27,453 nucleotides of DNA from Azolla pinnata (GCA_037176905.1 JBBBWG010005858.1:1-27453); one strand, 5' to 3'; positions 9,565-19,548 are shown, counted from the stretch's first letter. Notes: a model not told the origin generated them from the letters alone. Translations and numbers: made by a program.

Positions 9565-10809
9565 ATGGGGTGGAACAGGGGAGCTTTGCAGCAGATCCAA
9601 ACCCTGCGCCTGCTGGAATCAAGCCATCGCCATGGCAGCTTCTTCTTCATCTCATCTTCATCTTCATCCTCATCTTCACCCTCGCCATCGCCATCGCCAT
9701 CGCCATCGCCATCAGCGTCTTCTTCATCTTCATCGGCTTCTTCTTCTTCTTCTTCTTCTTCTTCTGCCATTGTTGCTGTGGATCGGAAGCTTGCAGCTGC
9801 TGGGTCGCTCCCCACGCCTTGCCCCAAGCGCCTCCTTCTCCAACAAGAAGGCTTCACCGGCCTGCAGATCAGATCCCTGTGCGAAGGCCCTTACAGCCAT
9901 CACCTCCTCGCCATCTCCCACTCCAAGCTCGCTTCCCTGCTGGGCATCCTGAAGAAGCACGGCGTCTCCGGGCCTGTGAGCGGCAGCCTCCTCACGCGGA
10001 GCCCTTCCGTTCTCCGCCTCAGCCTCAAGAACGTGGAGGAGAAGATCGAGTTCTTCGCCCGTGACCTCGGGACCGACGATCCTCGCCTCCTCCTCAAGCT
10101 CATCACGCACTGCGCAGGTAACAACTCCCTCATCTCCATGTCCCTGCAGAACATCCGGCGGCACATGTCCCTTCTCCAGGAGGAGCTGGGCATGGACCCA
10201 GCAGATGTCCGCAAGATCCTGCACAAGTTCCCTTCCTTCCTGATCCTCAACCTGCAGAGGAACCTGCTGGTGAAGATCAGATGGTTGCAGGACCAAGGAT
10301 TGGACAAGAGCGCCATAGCTTGGCTCTGGAAAACCTACCCCAACGTGATGCACCTGTCGATCGAGCACGGATTGCGGGAGAGGCTGGAGCTCCTCGAGGA
10401 ATACGGATTGGATCTGAGCTCGCGAGAAGGCCTGAAAGCGCTCGGATTCTGGAGCTCGCGAAGCCTGAAGACGCTGCTGGGGAGGTTCGAAGCGCTGCAG
10501 ACGCGCGGGATCTCGCGCGAGGATGCGATGCGGATCGTGCGCAAGCATCCGGGGATCATCTGCTGCCGAGAGGACACGATCGCGAGGAAGATCGAGTACC
10601 TCGTCGACGCTCTTCGCCTCGGCGTCGGCGACCTCGTCCGCTTCCCCGCCTTCCTCAACTACAGCCTCGAGAAGCGGATCGTGCCGCGCTACGAGGCGCT
10701 CCGGAAGCTCAAGTCCAAGGGAATGCTCAAGAAAGACCTCACCCTCTCCTCCGTGCTCAGCTTGTCGAACGAAGAATTCGCGAAGAAGTTCGCGTCGAGG
10801 GCGGCTTGA
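9565..10809 (+). CDS. mTERF family organellar nucleic-acid-binding protein
   Basis: mTERF proteins are helical solenoids that act in mitochondria or plastids in transcription termination, splicing or other steps of organellar expression. The protein is 414 residues, intronless, and ends TGA. The start is well fixed because a TGA in the same frame lies at 9559-9561. Residues 1-28 contain basic residues with no acidic cluster, and 29-67 are nearly pure Ser/Pro/Ala, together a plausible transit peptide lengthened by a microsatellite. The body (about 95-400) is a series of roughly 30-residue mTERF repeats with the typical K-x-P-x-xI pattern, such as LHKFPSFLILNL, WKTYPNVMHLS and VRKHPGIICC. The end carries the characteristic FPAFLNYSLEKRIVPRY block (about 360-380). 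GC content is high with G/C-rich third positions, unlike the PPR gene upstream. Which mTERF subgroup it belongs to, and which organelle it enters, cannot be told here. Confidence 0.94.
   Translation: MGWNRGALQQIQTLRLLESSHRHGSFFFISSSSSSSSSPSPSPSPSPSPSASSSSSSASSSSSSSSSAIVAVDRKLAAAGSLPTPCPKRLLLQQEGFTGLQIRSLCEGPYSHHLLAISHSKLASLLGILKKHGVSGPVSGSLLTRSPSVLRLSLKNVEEKIEFFARDLGTDDPRLLLKLITHCAGNNSLISMSLQNIRRHMSLLQEELGMDPADVRKILHKFPSFLILNLQRNLLVKIRWLQDQGLDKSAIAWLWKTYPNVMHLSIEHGLRERLELLEEYGLDLSSREGLKALGFWSSRSLKTLLGRFEALQTRGISREDAMRIVRKHPGIICCREDTIARKIEYLVDALRLGVGDLVRFPAFLNYSLEKRIVPRYEALRKLKSKGMLKKDLTLSSVLSLSNEEFAKKFASRAA
9645..9768. repeat. Coding microsatellites in the mTERF N-terminus
   Basis: Three adjoining repeats sit inside the coding frame: TCATCT/TCATCC hexamers, then GCCATC hexamers (about 9684-9714), then TTC triplets (about 9737-9765). 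They encode the Ser, Ser-Pro and Ser runs of the presumed transit peptide. All are multiples of three, so length changes keep the frame. Confidence 0.92.
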
Positions 10810-12283
10810 AGAGCCCGCGATCGAAGCTCCTGCGCGTGGGAAAGCTCCGAGGGGGCCCTGAGCTGTGTTGTGTGGAAGAAAGCATCCCGCGGATATGAGC
10901 AATCGTACTCGAGCGTTCACAGGAATCGATTGGCTATGCTTTTTGACGTGTGAAGCGCTAAAGCTGCGGTTGTCGTCTGCTGAGGTAAGCAAAGCTATGC
11001 ACATGATCAGAAGGTGTAGGTGTGCCTCGTGGGAGCGATTTTCCATGGCTATACCTCTTTGCTCCTGTCAACGATCGCCCTCGTTTCGCCTCTACCGACT
11101 GTTTTGTTGCCCTCATTTCCCCTACTGAGAATGGAGTCTCATCTCATCGGTGAGGTTTCGGAACTCGGCCTCGGCCTATCCGAAGGCAAAAAGTCTTTAC
11201 AGCGGAGTTCCTATGATCCACGTGTGTTCAGCGATGCAAATTACAGGTTTACTGAACAGTTTTGAGGCTCTCAATCCCGACAATGTACTGCCATCCTGTA
11301 CTTCTTTGATAAAACTTCTGAAGTTCTCAGCTTCAGCAAACAGTGTCATTATTTTGTCTAGCCGGCTGGTACGCTTTGGGAAGTTCTTTAGGACTTGTGG
11401 CTTCTTCCGAAGGAGTTTTTACATCAGATAGTGCTCCAATTTCAGAAAGTTTTTTGCTTCCGGGAAGATTGTCTACATGTTGCTTCCGGGGGGGAAGATT
11501 TGATTTATGCCAGTTATGTGCTTTGGGAAGGATACATTGTGCACAGCCGTTTCACGTCGATCCAATGGATCTCGCGCTTCAAGCCTCAAGATGGTTTGCT
11601 TGAGGTATGGTCGAGTCGGCCTCTATGTATCTGTATCATGACATGTTTATCGGATCAGCAGATTGTGGAATTTTCTTACAAATGCGATCTTGGAAGAGTT
11701 TTACAGGTATCTTGTTGTTGAAAACTCGAAGAAGCAAAACCAGAAGTTTGGGGGTTTCTTTGTTGAAGCTATATAGAGAGCAATGTAAGCGGAGGAAATC
11801 GGTAGAGTAGTAGAATCAGAGCTGCATTTTGCCAGGCTTTTATCTTGTTGTTGAAAACTCGAAGAAGCAAAACCAGAAGTTTGGGGGTTTCTTTGTTGAA
11901 GCTATATAGAGCAATGTAAGCGGAGGAAATCGGTAGAGTAGTAGAATCAGAGCTTTTGGTTGTGTTGGGCATTGGAAGCTTCTTTAGGTGGAGGTTGGGG
12001 CATCTCAGTGTATTGCTCGCTCGATCACGTTCGCAAAAAAAACGCTGCTCGGATCTCATCGTCGTGCTTGGGAGAAGATTGGAAACCGATGAATTGAACT
12101 CCGATAAATTTTCAAACAGTAATGCTAGCTTGCGCGTTGATGCTTCTTACGCCGTAACAGTATTTTGAACACCATTGCATGTAATGGCAAAACTGTATCA
12201 AGGGAGAGAGCTCTGGAGAATGCGCAATGTATGCATTGCAAGACGTGCGATTCTTCTACCGGTGCAAAACTGATCCACGAGAG
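10810..12283. other. Gene-free stretch between mTERF and the satellite
   Basis: The first few hundred bases are presumably the mTERF 3' UTR. GC content falls steadily after about 10900. Short forward frames up to about 108 codons exist, but none resembles a family I know and none is supported by splice signals in a consistent phase. The one clear structure is the tandem duplication at 11708-11953. Confidence 0.6.
11708..11953. repeat. 133-bp direct tandem duplication
   Basis: TATCTTGTTGTTGAAAACTC begins at 11708 and again at 11841. The two copies match almost perfectly through ATCAGAGCT (about 113 bp), the main difference being loss of one GA in GCTATATAGAGAGCAATG of the second copy. The near identity implies a recent duplication in noncoding DNA. 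Confidence 0.93.
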
Positions 12284-12880
12284 GGAACCCTAACCCTAAT
12301 CCTGACTCTGGAAACCCTAACCCTAAAAGGAAAGCCCGATTAGGGTTGTGTTACCATACATATTTCTTGGGTGCTTTCTACCCTAACCCTATCCCTGATT
12401 CTTGAACCATGTGACCCTCAAAGGAAGCCCAATTATGGTTGTGTTAACATACATACTTTTGGGTGCTTTCTACCCTAACCCTAACCCTAACCCTAACCCT
12501 GACCCTGACCCTAACCTTCATTCTTGTGATAAGACCTAGCATAAAAGTAAATTGAATCAGAAGAAAGATCGGTTTTTCAAGACACATGCACCAGACCTTG
12601 CGCTTGCTGAACCCTAACCCTAGAAAGAAGCACAATTAGGGTTGTGTCAGCACACATATTTCTTGGGGGTGCTTTTCGACCTCAGCCTTGTAACCTCGAT
12701 TCTTGCGGGAGACAGCCAGCGGAAGAAGGCACAAACCGAAACGTAAGAAGATCAAATTTTAAGACACGGACACAGCGAGCCATGGGGCGTTGCTGAACCC
12801 CCTAAACCCTAGAAAGAGAGCCCAATCAGGGTTGTGTTGACATGCATAATTTCTCAATGCTTTCCTGCCTGAATTAACCA
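12284..12880. repeat. Outer layer of the nested telomere-like satellite
   Basis: Degenerate units of roughly 90-200 bp share two landmarks. One is TTAGGGTTGTGT, a short spacer, then CATATTTCTTGGGTGCTTT or similar, at about 12339, 12431, 12634 and 12825. The other is GAAGAAAGATC...TTTTCAAGACACA or similar, near 12559 and 12722 and again near 13793 beyond the array. CCCTAA runs lie inside each unit. AACCCTAA on one side and TTAGGGTT on the other form short inverted pairs, for example at 12313-12346. Confidence 0.85.
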
Positions 12881-12884
12881 TAGC

Positions 12885-13766
12885 CCTAACCCTAATTCCT
12901 GTGATAAGCTTATCCCTAGCCCTAACCCTAACCCTCGCCCTAACCCTAACCCTCGCACTAACCTTATCCCTCGCCCTAACCCTAACCCTAACCCTAACCC
13001 TAACCCTAACCCTAATTCCTGTGATAAGCTTATCCCTAGCCCTAACCCTAACCCGCGCCCTAACCCTAATTCTTGTGATAAGCTTATCCCTAGCCCTAAC
13101 CCTGACCCTAACCCTAACCCTCGCCCTAACCCTAATTCTTGTGATAAGCTTATCCATCGCACTAACCCTAATTCTTGTGATAAGCGTATCCCTAGCCCTG
13201 ACCCTAATTCTTGTGATAAGCGTATCCCTAGCCCTAACCCTAATTCTTGTGATAAGCATATCCCTAGCCCTAACCCTAATTCTTGTGATAAGCTTATCCC
13301 TAGCCCTAACCCTAATTCTTGTGATAAGCGTATCCCTAGCCCTAACCCTAATTCTTGTGATAAGCTTATCCCTAGCCCTAACCCTAACCCTCACCCTAAC
13401 CCTAATTCTTGTGATAAGCTTATCCCTCACCCTAACCCTAATTCTTGTGATAAGCTTATCCCTAGCCCTAACCCTAACCCTCACCCTAACCCTAATTCTT
13501 GTGATANNNNNNNNNNNNNNNNNNNNNNNNNNNNNNNNNNNNNNNNNNNNNNNNNNNNNNNNNNNNNNNNNNNNNNNNNNNNNNNNNNNNNNNNNNNNNN
13601 NNNNNNAGCCCTAACCCTAACCCTCACCCTAACCCTAATTCTTGTGATAAGCTTATCCCTCACCCTAACCCTAATTCTTGTGAGAAGCTTATCCCTAGCC
13701 CTAACCCTAATTCTTGTGATAAGCATATCCCTAGCCCTAACCCTAACCCTAATTCCTGTGATAAGA
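12885..13766. repeat. Telomere-like array, CCCTAA hexamers and a 36-bp monomer
   Basis: CCCTAA hexamers (TTAGGG on the minus strand) alternate with spacers of the form ATTCTTGTGATAAGCTTATC then CCTAG. From about 13171 to 13315 the spacer recurs every 36 bp exactly (13171, 13207, 13243, 13279, 13315), so the monomer is six hexamer lengths. About nine spacers hold the perfect 12-bp palindrome GATAAGCTTATC. Others have GCGTATC or GCATATC, which break it. Long frames on both strands here come only from the multiple-of-three period and are not genes. The array contains the assembly gap, so its true size is unknown. Confidence 0.95.
13507..13606. other. Assembly gap of 100 N
   Basis: Exactly 100 N in the middle of the telomere-like array, with the same repeat on both sides. 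The round number suggests a placeholder for a gap of unknown length, caused by the repeat. Confidence 0.98.
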
Positions 13767-13865
13767 GCCAGCAGAGAAAGCAGACAGAAACAGAAGAAGA
13801 TACGGTTCTTAAGACACACACATATATATAGTGTATAACGTTTTTTTGTTCGTTCTTAAATCTCA

Positions 13866-13943
13866 GTGAAAGAGAAGAAGGAAGAAAGAAGAAGGAAGAA
13901 AGAAGAAGGAAGAAGGAAGAAGAAGAAGAAGAAGAAGAAGAGC
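13866..13943. repeat. Purine tract GAAGGAAGAAA in the EF-Tu leader
   Basis: An unbroken purine run of GAAGGAAGAAA blocks that ends in GAA repeats, about 77 bp before the EF-Tu start codon. It is followed by pyrimidine-rich TTCCTGCTTCC repeats at 13961-13990. It probably lies in the 5' UTR or core promoter and is capable of triplex formation. Confidence 0.85.
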
Positions 13944-14019
13944 GAGGGTTTTTCGTCTCTGCTTCCTGCTTCCTGCTTCCTGCTTCTGATTCTGATTCCT
14001 GCTGCGCCCGCTGCTGCTC

Positions 14020-17000
14020 ATGGCTATGGCTGCTCTCTGCAGGTCCTCCCGAGCTCCTCGCTTCCCTCTCCGCCACTCTCGCTTGCCCCCGCCCGCGCTC
14101 TCCTCGGCTCCTCTTCGCCTCCTCCGGAGCACCGATGAATCTTCCTTCCCTTCATCGTCCTCTTCCGACTCCGCTCCCTTCACGCCGGCCAGACGCGGAA
14201 TGGCGACGTTCAGCCGCACGTAAGTCCGTCGTCGCGCTTGCTTTTGTTTGGTTCCTTCTGCTCTTTCCTCTTTCCACGGGAAAATCGGACCTGCTCTCTT
14301 TTCATTGTGCCTGGTCTATGATGAAGAGCAAGACTTGCCCGAGCTGTTCCTTCGTACGCGTGCGACTTGCGTAGCTCAACCGAACTTCAGACGGTTTAGT
14401 CTCTGGACTGACCGAGCGCGCCTTCGATGTCTCCTAGCTGCGCTGTGCTTAGATTTGTTTATGCTTTCTTTTCTTCTTGTTCTCCAACCTTTCAAGGAAG
14501 ATCCGAGATCTTGTTTTTCCTAAGGTTCTACTGTTTCTTGCGGTCTTTGTCGGCTTGATGTGTTCCAAGGTGTTCTGAATTCTTAGGTCTTTAAGCTTGT
14601 TGCTTCACGATCTATGTCATTGACCTGATGCTTCAATGCTGTAACAATGCTTTTCCTGTATGTTGATTCCATAAACCCTAAACCTCAGAATCTTAAACCT
14701 CAACCTCCAGACAAATCCTAGAGTCTAGTACGTAAACCATAGACCCCCCCCAAACAAACCTAAACCCCTGAACCTCTTAACTCGTAAGCTTACCTCCATA
14801 AGCTCCAAAATTAGATTGTAAAAACCCTAAACTTTTACGCAGTGCTTAGTTCTCTTTCTTCTTCCTTAGTTAGACTCGTTTATTTAAAAATCTGTTCTCT
14901 TTGGGGAGATGTGAACCGGCCCTTGGATGCATTTATTTGTACCAAAAGCTGAAATATAGATGATCTCAGCAATTTGATTTTCTCAGCGCTCCTTGAAATG
15001 AATCTATATGGTCTCTCCTAGAAAAATACTGAAAGGATGTGGGCATTATGAAAGCTCATTCGATGATGGACGTGATGAAAACTAATTCGATGCCATAGGA
15101 GCATGATGAAACCCATTTCGCATGGATGAAGATACTCGTTTTAGTTTTCGTTTGAGGGGAAAGCACGCCAATCAACTGGATTGAGAGCATTGATTTTAAG
15201 TATAATCAGTAAGTTGTGGAAAGCGGTACCTATTGAGATTTTGCCCAGTACTTGCTCCTACTTTGTGTGTACCCATGTCTGCCATATGATGATATATAGT
15301 AAATTACTTGCTTCAAATTCATGAATAAAGGCTCAGACATTGTCTCGTAAGGAGAGTCACCATCAGAGAGAGCTTGTAAACCATCAGAGGGACTGCGCTT
15401 GTTTTTGGACAATCAATTTTTACCTAGTTAAGAAGAAAGAAAGATTTCATGCATGTAAACCAATATATAAATGCATTGTGCTTCGTATAAGAAAGATGGG
15501 GCATTCTAGATCTGAAACTATTACAAAGTGATCTTTTTTACCGTTAAAACTGGACATGTGGTTATGCTTTCTCACGTATGCTGCCATTTCTCACGTGTGT
15601 TTCCCAGTAACGATTGACATTTGGATTAATAAAATCTGTGTGCTTATTTTTTTTCAATGTTTAGCAAGCCACACATGAACATTGGGACCATTGGACATGT
15701 TGATCATGGGAAAACTACTTTGACGGCTGCTATCACTAAGGTAGGTTGCTTTTTCACAGCTAAGAACTATCTCATCTGCTAGCAGGATGGGATTCTCTCT
15801 GATTTTCTACGATTGTTTGGTGTAGGTTCTTGCTGATGAAGGTAAAGCTAAGGCAGTTGCCTTTGATGAAATTGATAAGGCACCAGAGGAAAAAGCTCGT
15901 GGAATCACCATTGCTACGGTTGTTATTTGTGCTATAGAAGTCTGTCTTTTGATGTGATATGTTGTATGTTACTGACAGTGTGGCGGTTTCTCAGGCTCAC
16001 GTTGAGTATGAAACAGAAAAGAGGCATTATGCTCATGTTGATTGCCCTGGTCATGCTGATTATGTTAAGGTGGGTAAATCATTGTGAATGATCACACTAT
16101 TGCTCGCCCATACGATTTGTGAAACTTTTCTTCTCGATTGCGATTACATGCTTTTGTTGTCTGCTACTCTTACATGCGATCTCCTTCCATTGCTTTTGAA
16201 GAATATGATCACGGGAGCGGCACAAATGGATGGCGGTATTCTTGTCGTCTCTGCTCCTGATGGACCCATGCCCCAGACCAAGGAGCACATTCTCCTAGCA
16301 CGACAGGTCCTTTGCCCTCTTTACCATGGTGTTTCTGCTTCATATTAATCTACAAAGGTCACATTGTTTCTATGGATTTTCTGTTTCAGGTTGGTGTGCC
16401 ATCATTAGTGTGCTTTTTGAACAAAGTTGATGCAGTTGATGATGAAGAATTACTAGAACTTGTGGAAATGGAACTGAGAGGTATAAACCAGGCCCTCGAG
16501 TGTATTTTACGTTCATGAAGTGTTGTGGTTATCTAATGCTTCATTCGGGCTGGGTGAGAACAGAGCTCCTTTCCTTCTACAAATTTCCTGGAGATGACAT
16601 CCCTATTGTACGGGGCTCTGCTTTAGCTGCATTGAATGGTACAAATGATGAGATTGGAAAGAAGGCTATATTGAAGTTGATGCAAGCTGTGGATGATTAT
16701 ATTCCTGAACCCAAGAGGGCTCTCGATAAGACTTTCCTAATGCCTATTGAAGATGTCTTCTCTATTCAGGTAATTATCATTCAAACTTCAGAGAAGAAAA
16801 ACTAGAGGTCCTTTCCTTGTAACATCTGATCTATTTCCATGGACAATCGTGGATTTACATTATCATGTAAAATTGCAGGGACGTGGAACTGTTGTTACAG
16901 GCCGTATTGAACAGGGAATTATTAAAGTTGGTGATGAAGTTGAGGTTGTCGGGTTGAAGGTAACAATCTGTAGGAGCGTTGCTCTCATTCTGAAGGATTA

Positions 17001-18167
17001 AATTCTTTACTGTATTCTGACTACGATTGTACTTTGCAGGCAAATATAAAATCAACAGTCACAGGCGTTGAAATGTTTAAGAAGAGTTTAGATAATGGCC
17101 AGGTACTGTAATCCTACTCAATTTCTGTTGCTACAGTATCTAAACATTTTGCCATGTAAATATCTAATTTGGCAACCTTCCAGAGTACATATCAAATATT
17201 CACAATCACGCATGATCAGAAACACATGTATACTTTGTAACGGTGACGCAATAGAATCATTGAAGCCTAAATTCTAGCTTGCCTGATTTCATTTAGGAAG
17301 TTGTTACAGGAAATAAGTGACAATCCATGAAGCCTTCTGGTTGTTTTGGTATTGTATTCCATAATCTCTATAGTGTCTTTTGAATGAATCAGCCATGAGA
17401 TTTATGTAACCCTGGGTCTTCATTGATTCAGTTTTAAGTGAACAGATAATTTAAAGGCCTGCATTGTGTATAGAAGCCTGGTCTGTAGATGATAAACTAC
17501 ACTAGATTCAGTTTTCTGTTTTCGTGCATTCCTTTTTATAATTCACTACTCTGTTTTGATATCTGCAGGCTGGAGACAACGTGGGACTACTTATGCGTGG
17601 CTTAAAGCGTGATGATGTTGAAAGAGGCCAGGTAGGATTTTCCTTGCATTTTGCACTGGATAAATGTTTGAGGAAACACAGACATACCCCACGGCTTTCC
17701 TTATTTCTGTAAGTCAACTTAAGTTTCTGTTCTTCTTGTGGATGTGAAGGTGGTTTGCAAACCAGGGACAGTTAAAACGTACAAAAAATTTGAGGCGGAA
17801 ATTTATGTCCTCACAAAAGAAGAGGGCGGGCGTCATACAGCTTTCTTTTCTAACTACAGACCTCAGTTTTATATGAGAACTGCTGATGTCACTGGCAAAG
17901 TGGAACTTCCAGAGAATGTTAAGATGGTCATGCCAGGGGACAATGTAACGGCCACTTTTGAGTTGATTACTCCAGTTCCGATAGATCAAGGTAGCTTGAA
18001 TTATTCCCATGTATTTACCAAGAGTGTGATGCTTTGCATTTACAATGTGTTTGTGATCGATTTGATTTGTTTCGAATGGGTTATATTTGTTTTCAGGCCA
18101 AAGATTTGCTCTAAGAGAAGGTGGGCGGACGGTTGGTGCAGGTGTTGTCGCTAAACTTATCAGTTGA
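14020..18167 (+). CDS. TUFM: Mitochondrial elongation factor Tu, 12 exons
   Basis: EF-Tu delivers aminoacyl-tRNA to the ribosome in a GTP-dependent way. Twelve exons join in phase: 14020-14219, 15665-15740, 15826-15918, 15995-16069, 16202-16306, 16390-16480, 16564-16769, 16879-16959, 17040-17102, 17569-17631, 17750-17990 and 18097-18167. All introns are GT-AG. The product is 454 residues, the usual length for the plant mitochondrial protein. Residues 1-66 are an Arg/Ser/Pro-rich presequence. The GTPase motifs are complete: GHVDHGKT (77-84), RGITIAT (117-123), [12 protein letters not shown] (139-150), NKVD (194-197) and GSAL (231-234). The two beta-barrel domains follow, with [13 protein letters not shown] at the start of domain 2 and a C-terminus [16 protein letters not shown] call it mitochondrial, not plastid, from its exon-rich structure and its similarity to plant TUFM. 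Nothing is broken or missing. Intron 1 (1445 bp) is the longest and holds telomere-like motifs. Confidence 0.97.
14672..14833. repeat. Degenerate telomere-like cluster in EF-Tu intron 1
   Basis: AAACCCTAAA occurs near 14672 and AAACCCTAAAC near 14822. Between them are relics such as TTAAACCTCA, AAACCTAAACCCC and a run of seven or more C near 14744. The motif is the plant telo-box (AAACCCTAA), based on the seven-base plant telomere unit, not the six-base unit of the upstream satellite. Confidence 0.65.
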
Positions 18168-18315
18168 ACTGTCCTTGGCTTGAGTCAACATCATCATAAC
18201 AATCCAATGTTTTGGAATATATTGCTGGAAGTGCCGTGCAGTTTTTAGTTGCTCAGATAGATTCATCTTTTAACTGAAAGTGTGCGTAGAACATTATAGT
18301 TCATTTCTGAGGTGG

Positions 18316-18321
18316 AATAAA
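18316..18321 (+). terminator. Possible EF-Tu polyadenylation signal
   Basis: AATAAA at 18316-18321, about 150 bases after the EF-Tu stop codon, the distance expected for a plant near-upstream element. Plant poly(A) signals are loose, so this is a candidate only. Confidence 0.4.
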
Positions 18322-19548
18322 ATAACGAACCCATTTGTTCAGTGAAGTGGATGTGACAACAGCTATTTGCATTCCTTTTCTTTTGTAATACTGGTGAGAT
18401 CGCATCGGTTTTTGAAACTGTAGCTGATGCCATGTAAGTCGGAGAGACTTCAATCCTCAGTCTTGGCACTGGTCGAAGTTTGTATGTTTATGCGGGTGAT
18501 TACAAAACACTGAAGACAGTAAATATGGTATTATGGTCTGTCTCTATTCAACAGGACAAACCAGAGCATAGTGAAGGTATTTGATTATATGATACTAAGT
18601 TTGAAGATGCAGCACTGACTATTGTTAAAGGAGTCCAATGCAATGTTTTGGTTGCAAGAAAGGGATTCAAAGCCTGAACATTGAAGTTGTTCATAATTAT
18701 GTTAATTTAGAAGATTAACATGGTTATTGGACTTCCGAACTTTCTGCGATCCGAGAGTAGTCCATGTTCAAAAGTGGCTAACACTAACTAGTATGGGAGT
18801 GAGATATAACTGTCGATCTATCTACATGGTGCCCACATGCTCTTTTTTACATGATTTCTTCAGATGAGTTTGAGTAACGTTTCTGCTGCTTACATGTTCT
18901 TCATAACCAGGAAGAAAAGCTTTGTTTTGGTGCTGTGCTCTCACTTCCATGAGTTTTGATCAATTCTTTGACGCTGTAGTTGTCAACGCATAAGCCTGAT
19001 ATATATGGTCCATGAAATATCCTGCAGGATTCTCTCCATTATAACAAGCCATAACTGAAGGCATTTTATCATTTTGTCTGTGTCAGCGTAGATACCAGCA
19101 TGCAAAATATACACTGTCAAAAGAATGGACAGCTTCCCAATACAAAAATGAGCTTTTGTTCTTATTGATATTTCAGTATGGCAAAGAAAGTCAAATACAA
19201 TAAACCAAATGTCTATGACCCACCCATCATAAAACAATAGTAATGCGGCGTGATTACAAAAATGCCCAAAATACTACACATGCTGGAGCTAAACAACTGA
19301 TACCATCTTGCAGCGCCCACTAAGCACCTTTCTTTTCATCAAGAATCAAACTTCTACGCACCTGTGAGCATCTGACCATTATATATATATACTGCAGTGA
19401 AGTTCCTAGTGAGCTGGTATCCCGAAACAATTCCATCGCCGAGTTAAACAAACGTGCATGTATACTGGAGCTGCCTCGAAGCCCAAGTTCATGATGATTA
19501 TACCTTTGGAATGCGCTGTCATGTATGCCCTTTCCTGTATGAAGGTTG
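18322..19548. other. Gene-free space between convergent EF-Tu and MUB
   Basis: The two genes end facing each other, about 1.38 kb apart from stop to stop. The interval should hold both 3' UTRs. I see no third gene. Reading on the minus strand, a frame near 19325-19375 could encode a short Lys-rich end, but no splice pattern links it to MUB in phase. Confidence 0.6.

Noticed and set aside
9730..11046. 438-codon minus-strand frame opposite mTERF
   Set aside because: It is the antisense shadow of a GC-rich coding region. The plus strand encodes a clear mTERF family protein.
12885..13766. Possible CRISPR-like array because of 36-bp periodicity
   Set aside because: The whole monomer is repeated, with no unique spacers, and the setting is a plant nuclear genome.
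12759..13819. Long open frames on both strands in the telomere-like array (up to about 240 codons)
   Set aside because: Units of 6 and 36 bp contain no stop and are multiples of three, so open frames are automatic. The translations are repeated Arg-Val or Leu-Thr strings, and one crosses the N gap.
19325..19375. Minus-strand frame with a short Lys-rich end after a CACAG acceptor, considered as the last MUB exon
   Set aside because: The phase required from exon 2 gives a stop after one codon. The exon at 19601-19549 joins in phase and supplies the expected CaaX end and family length.
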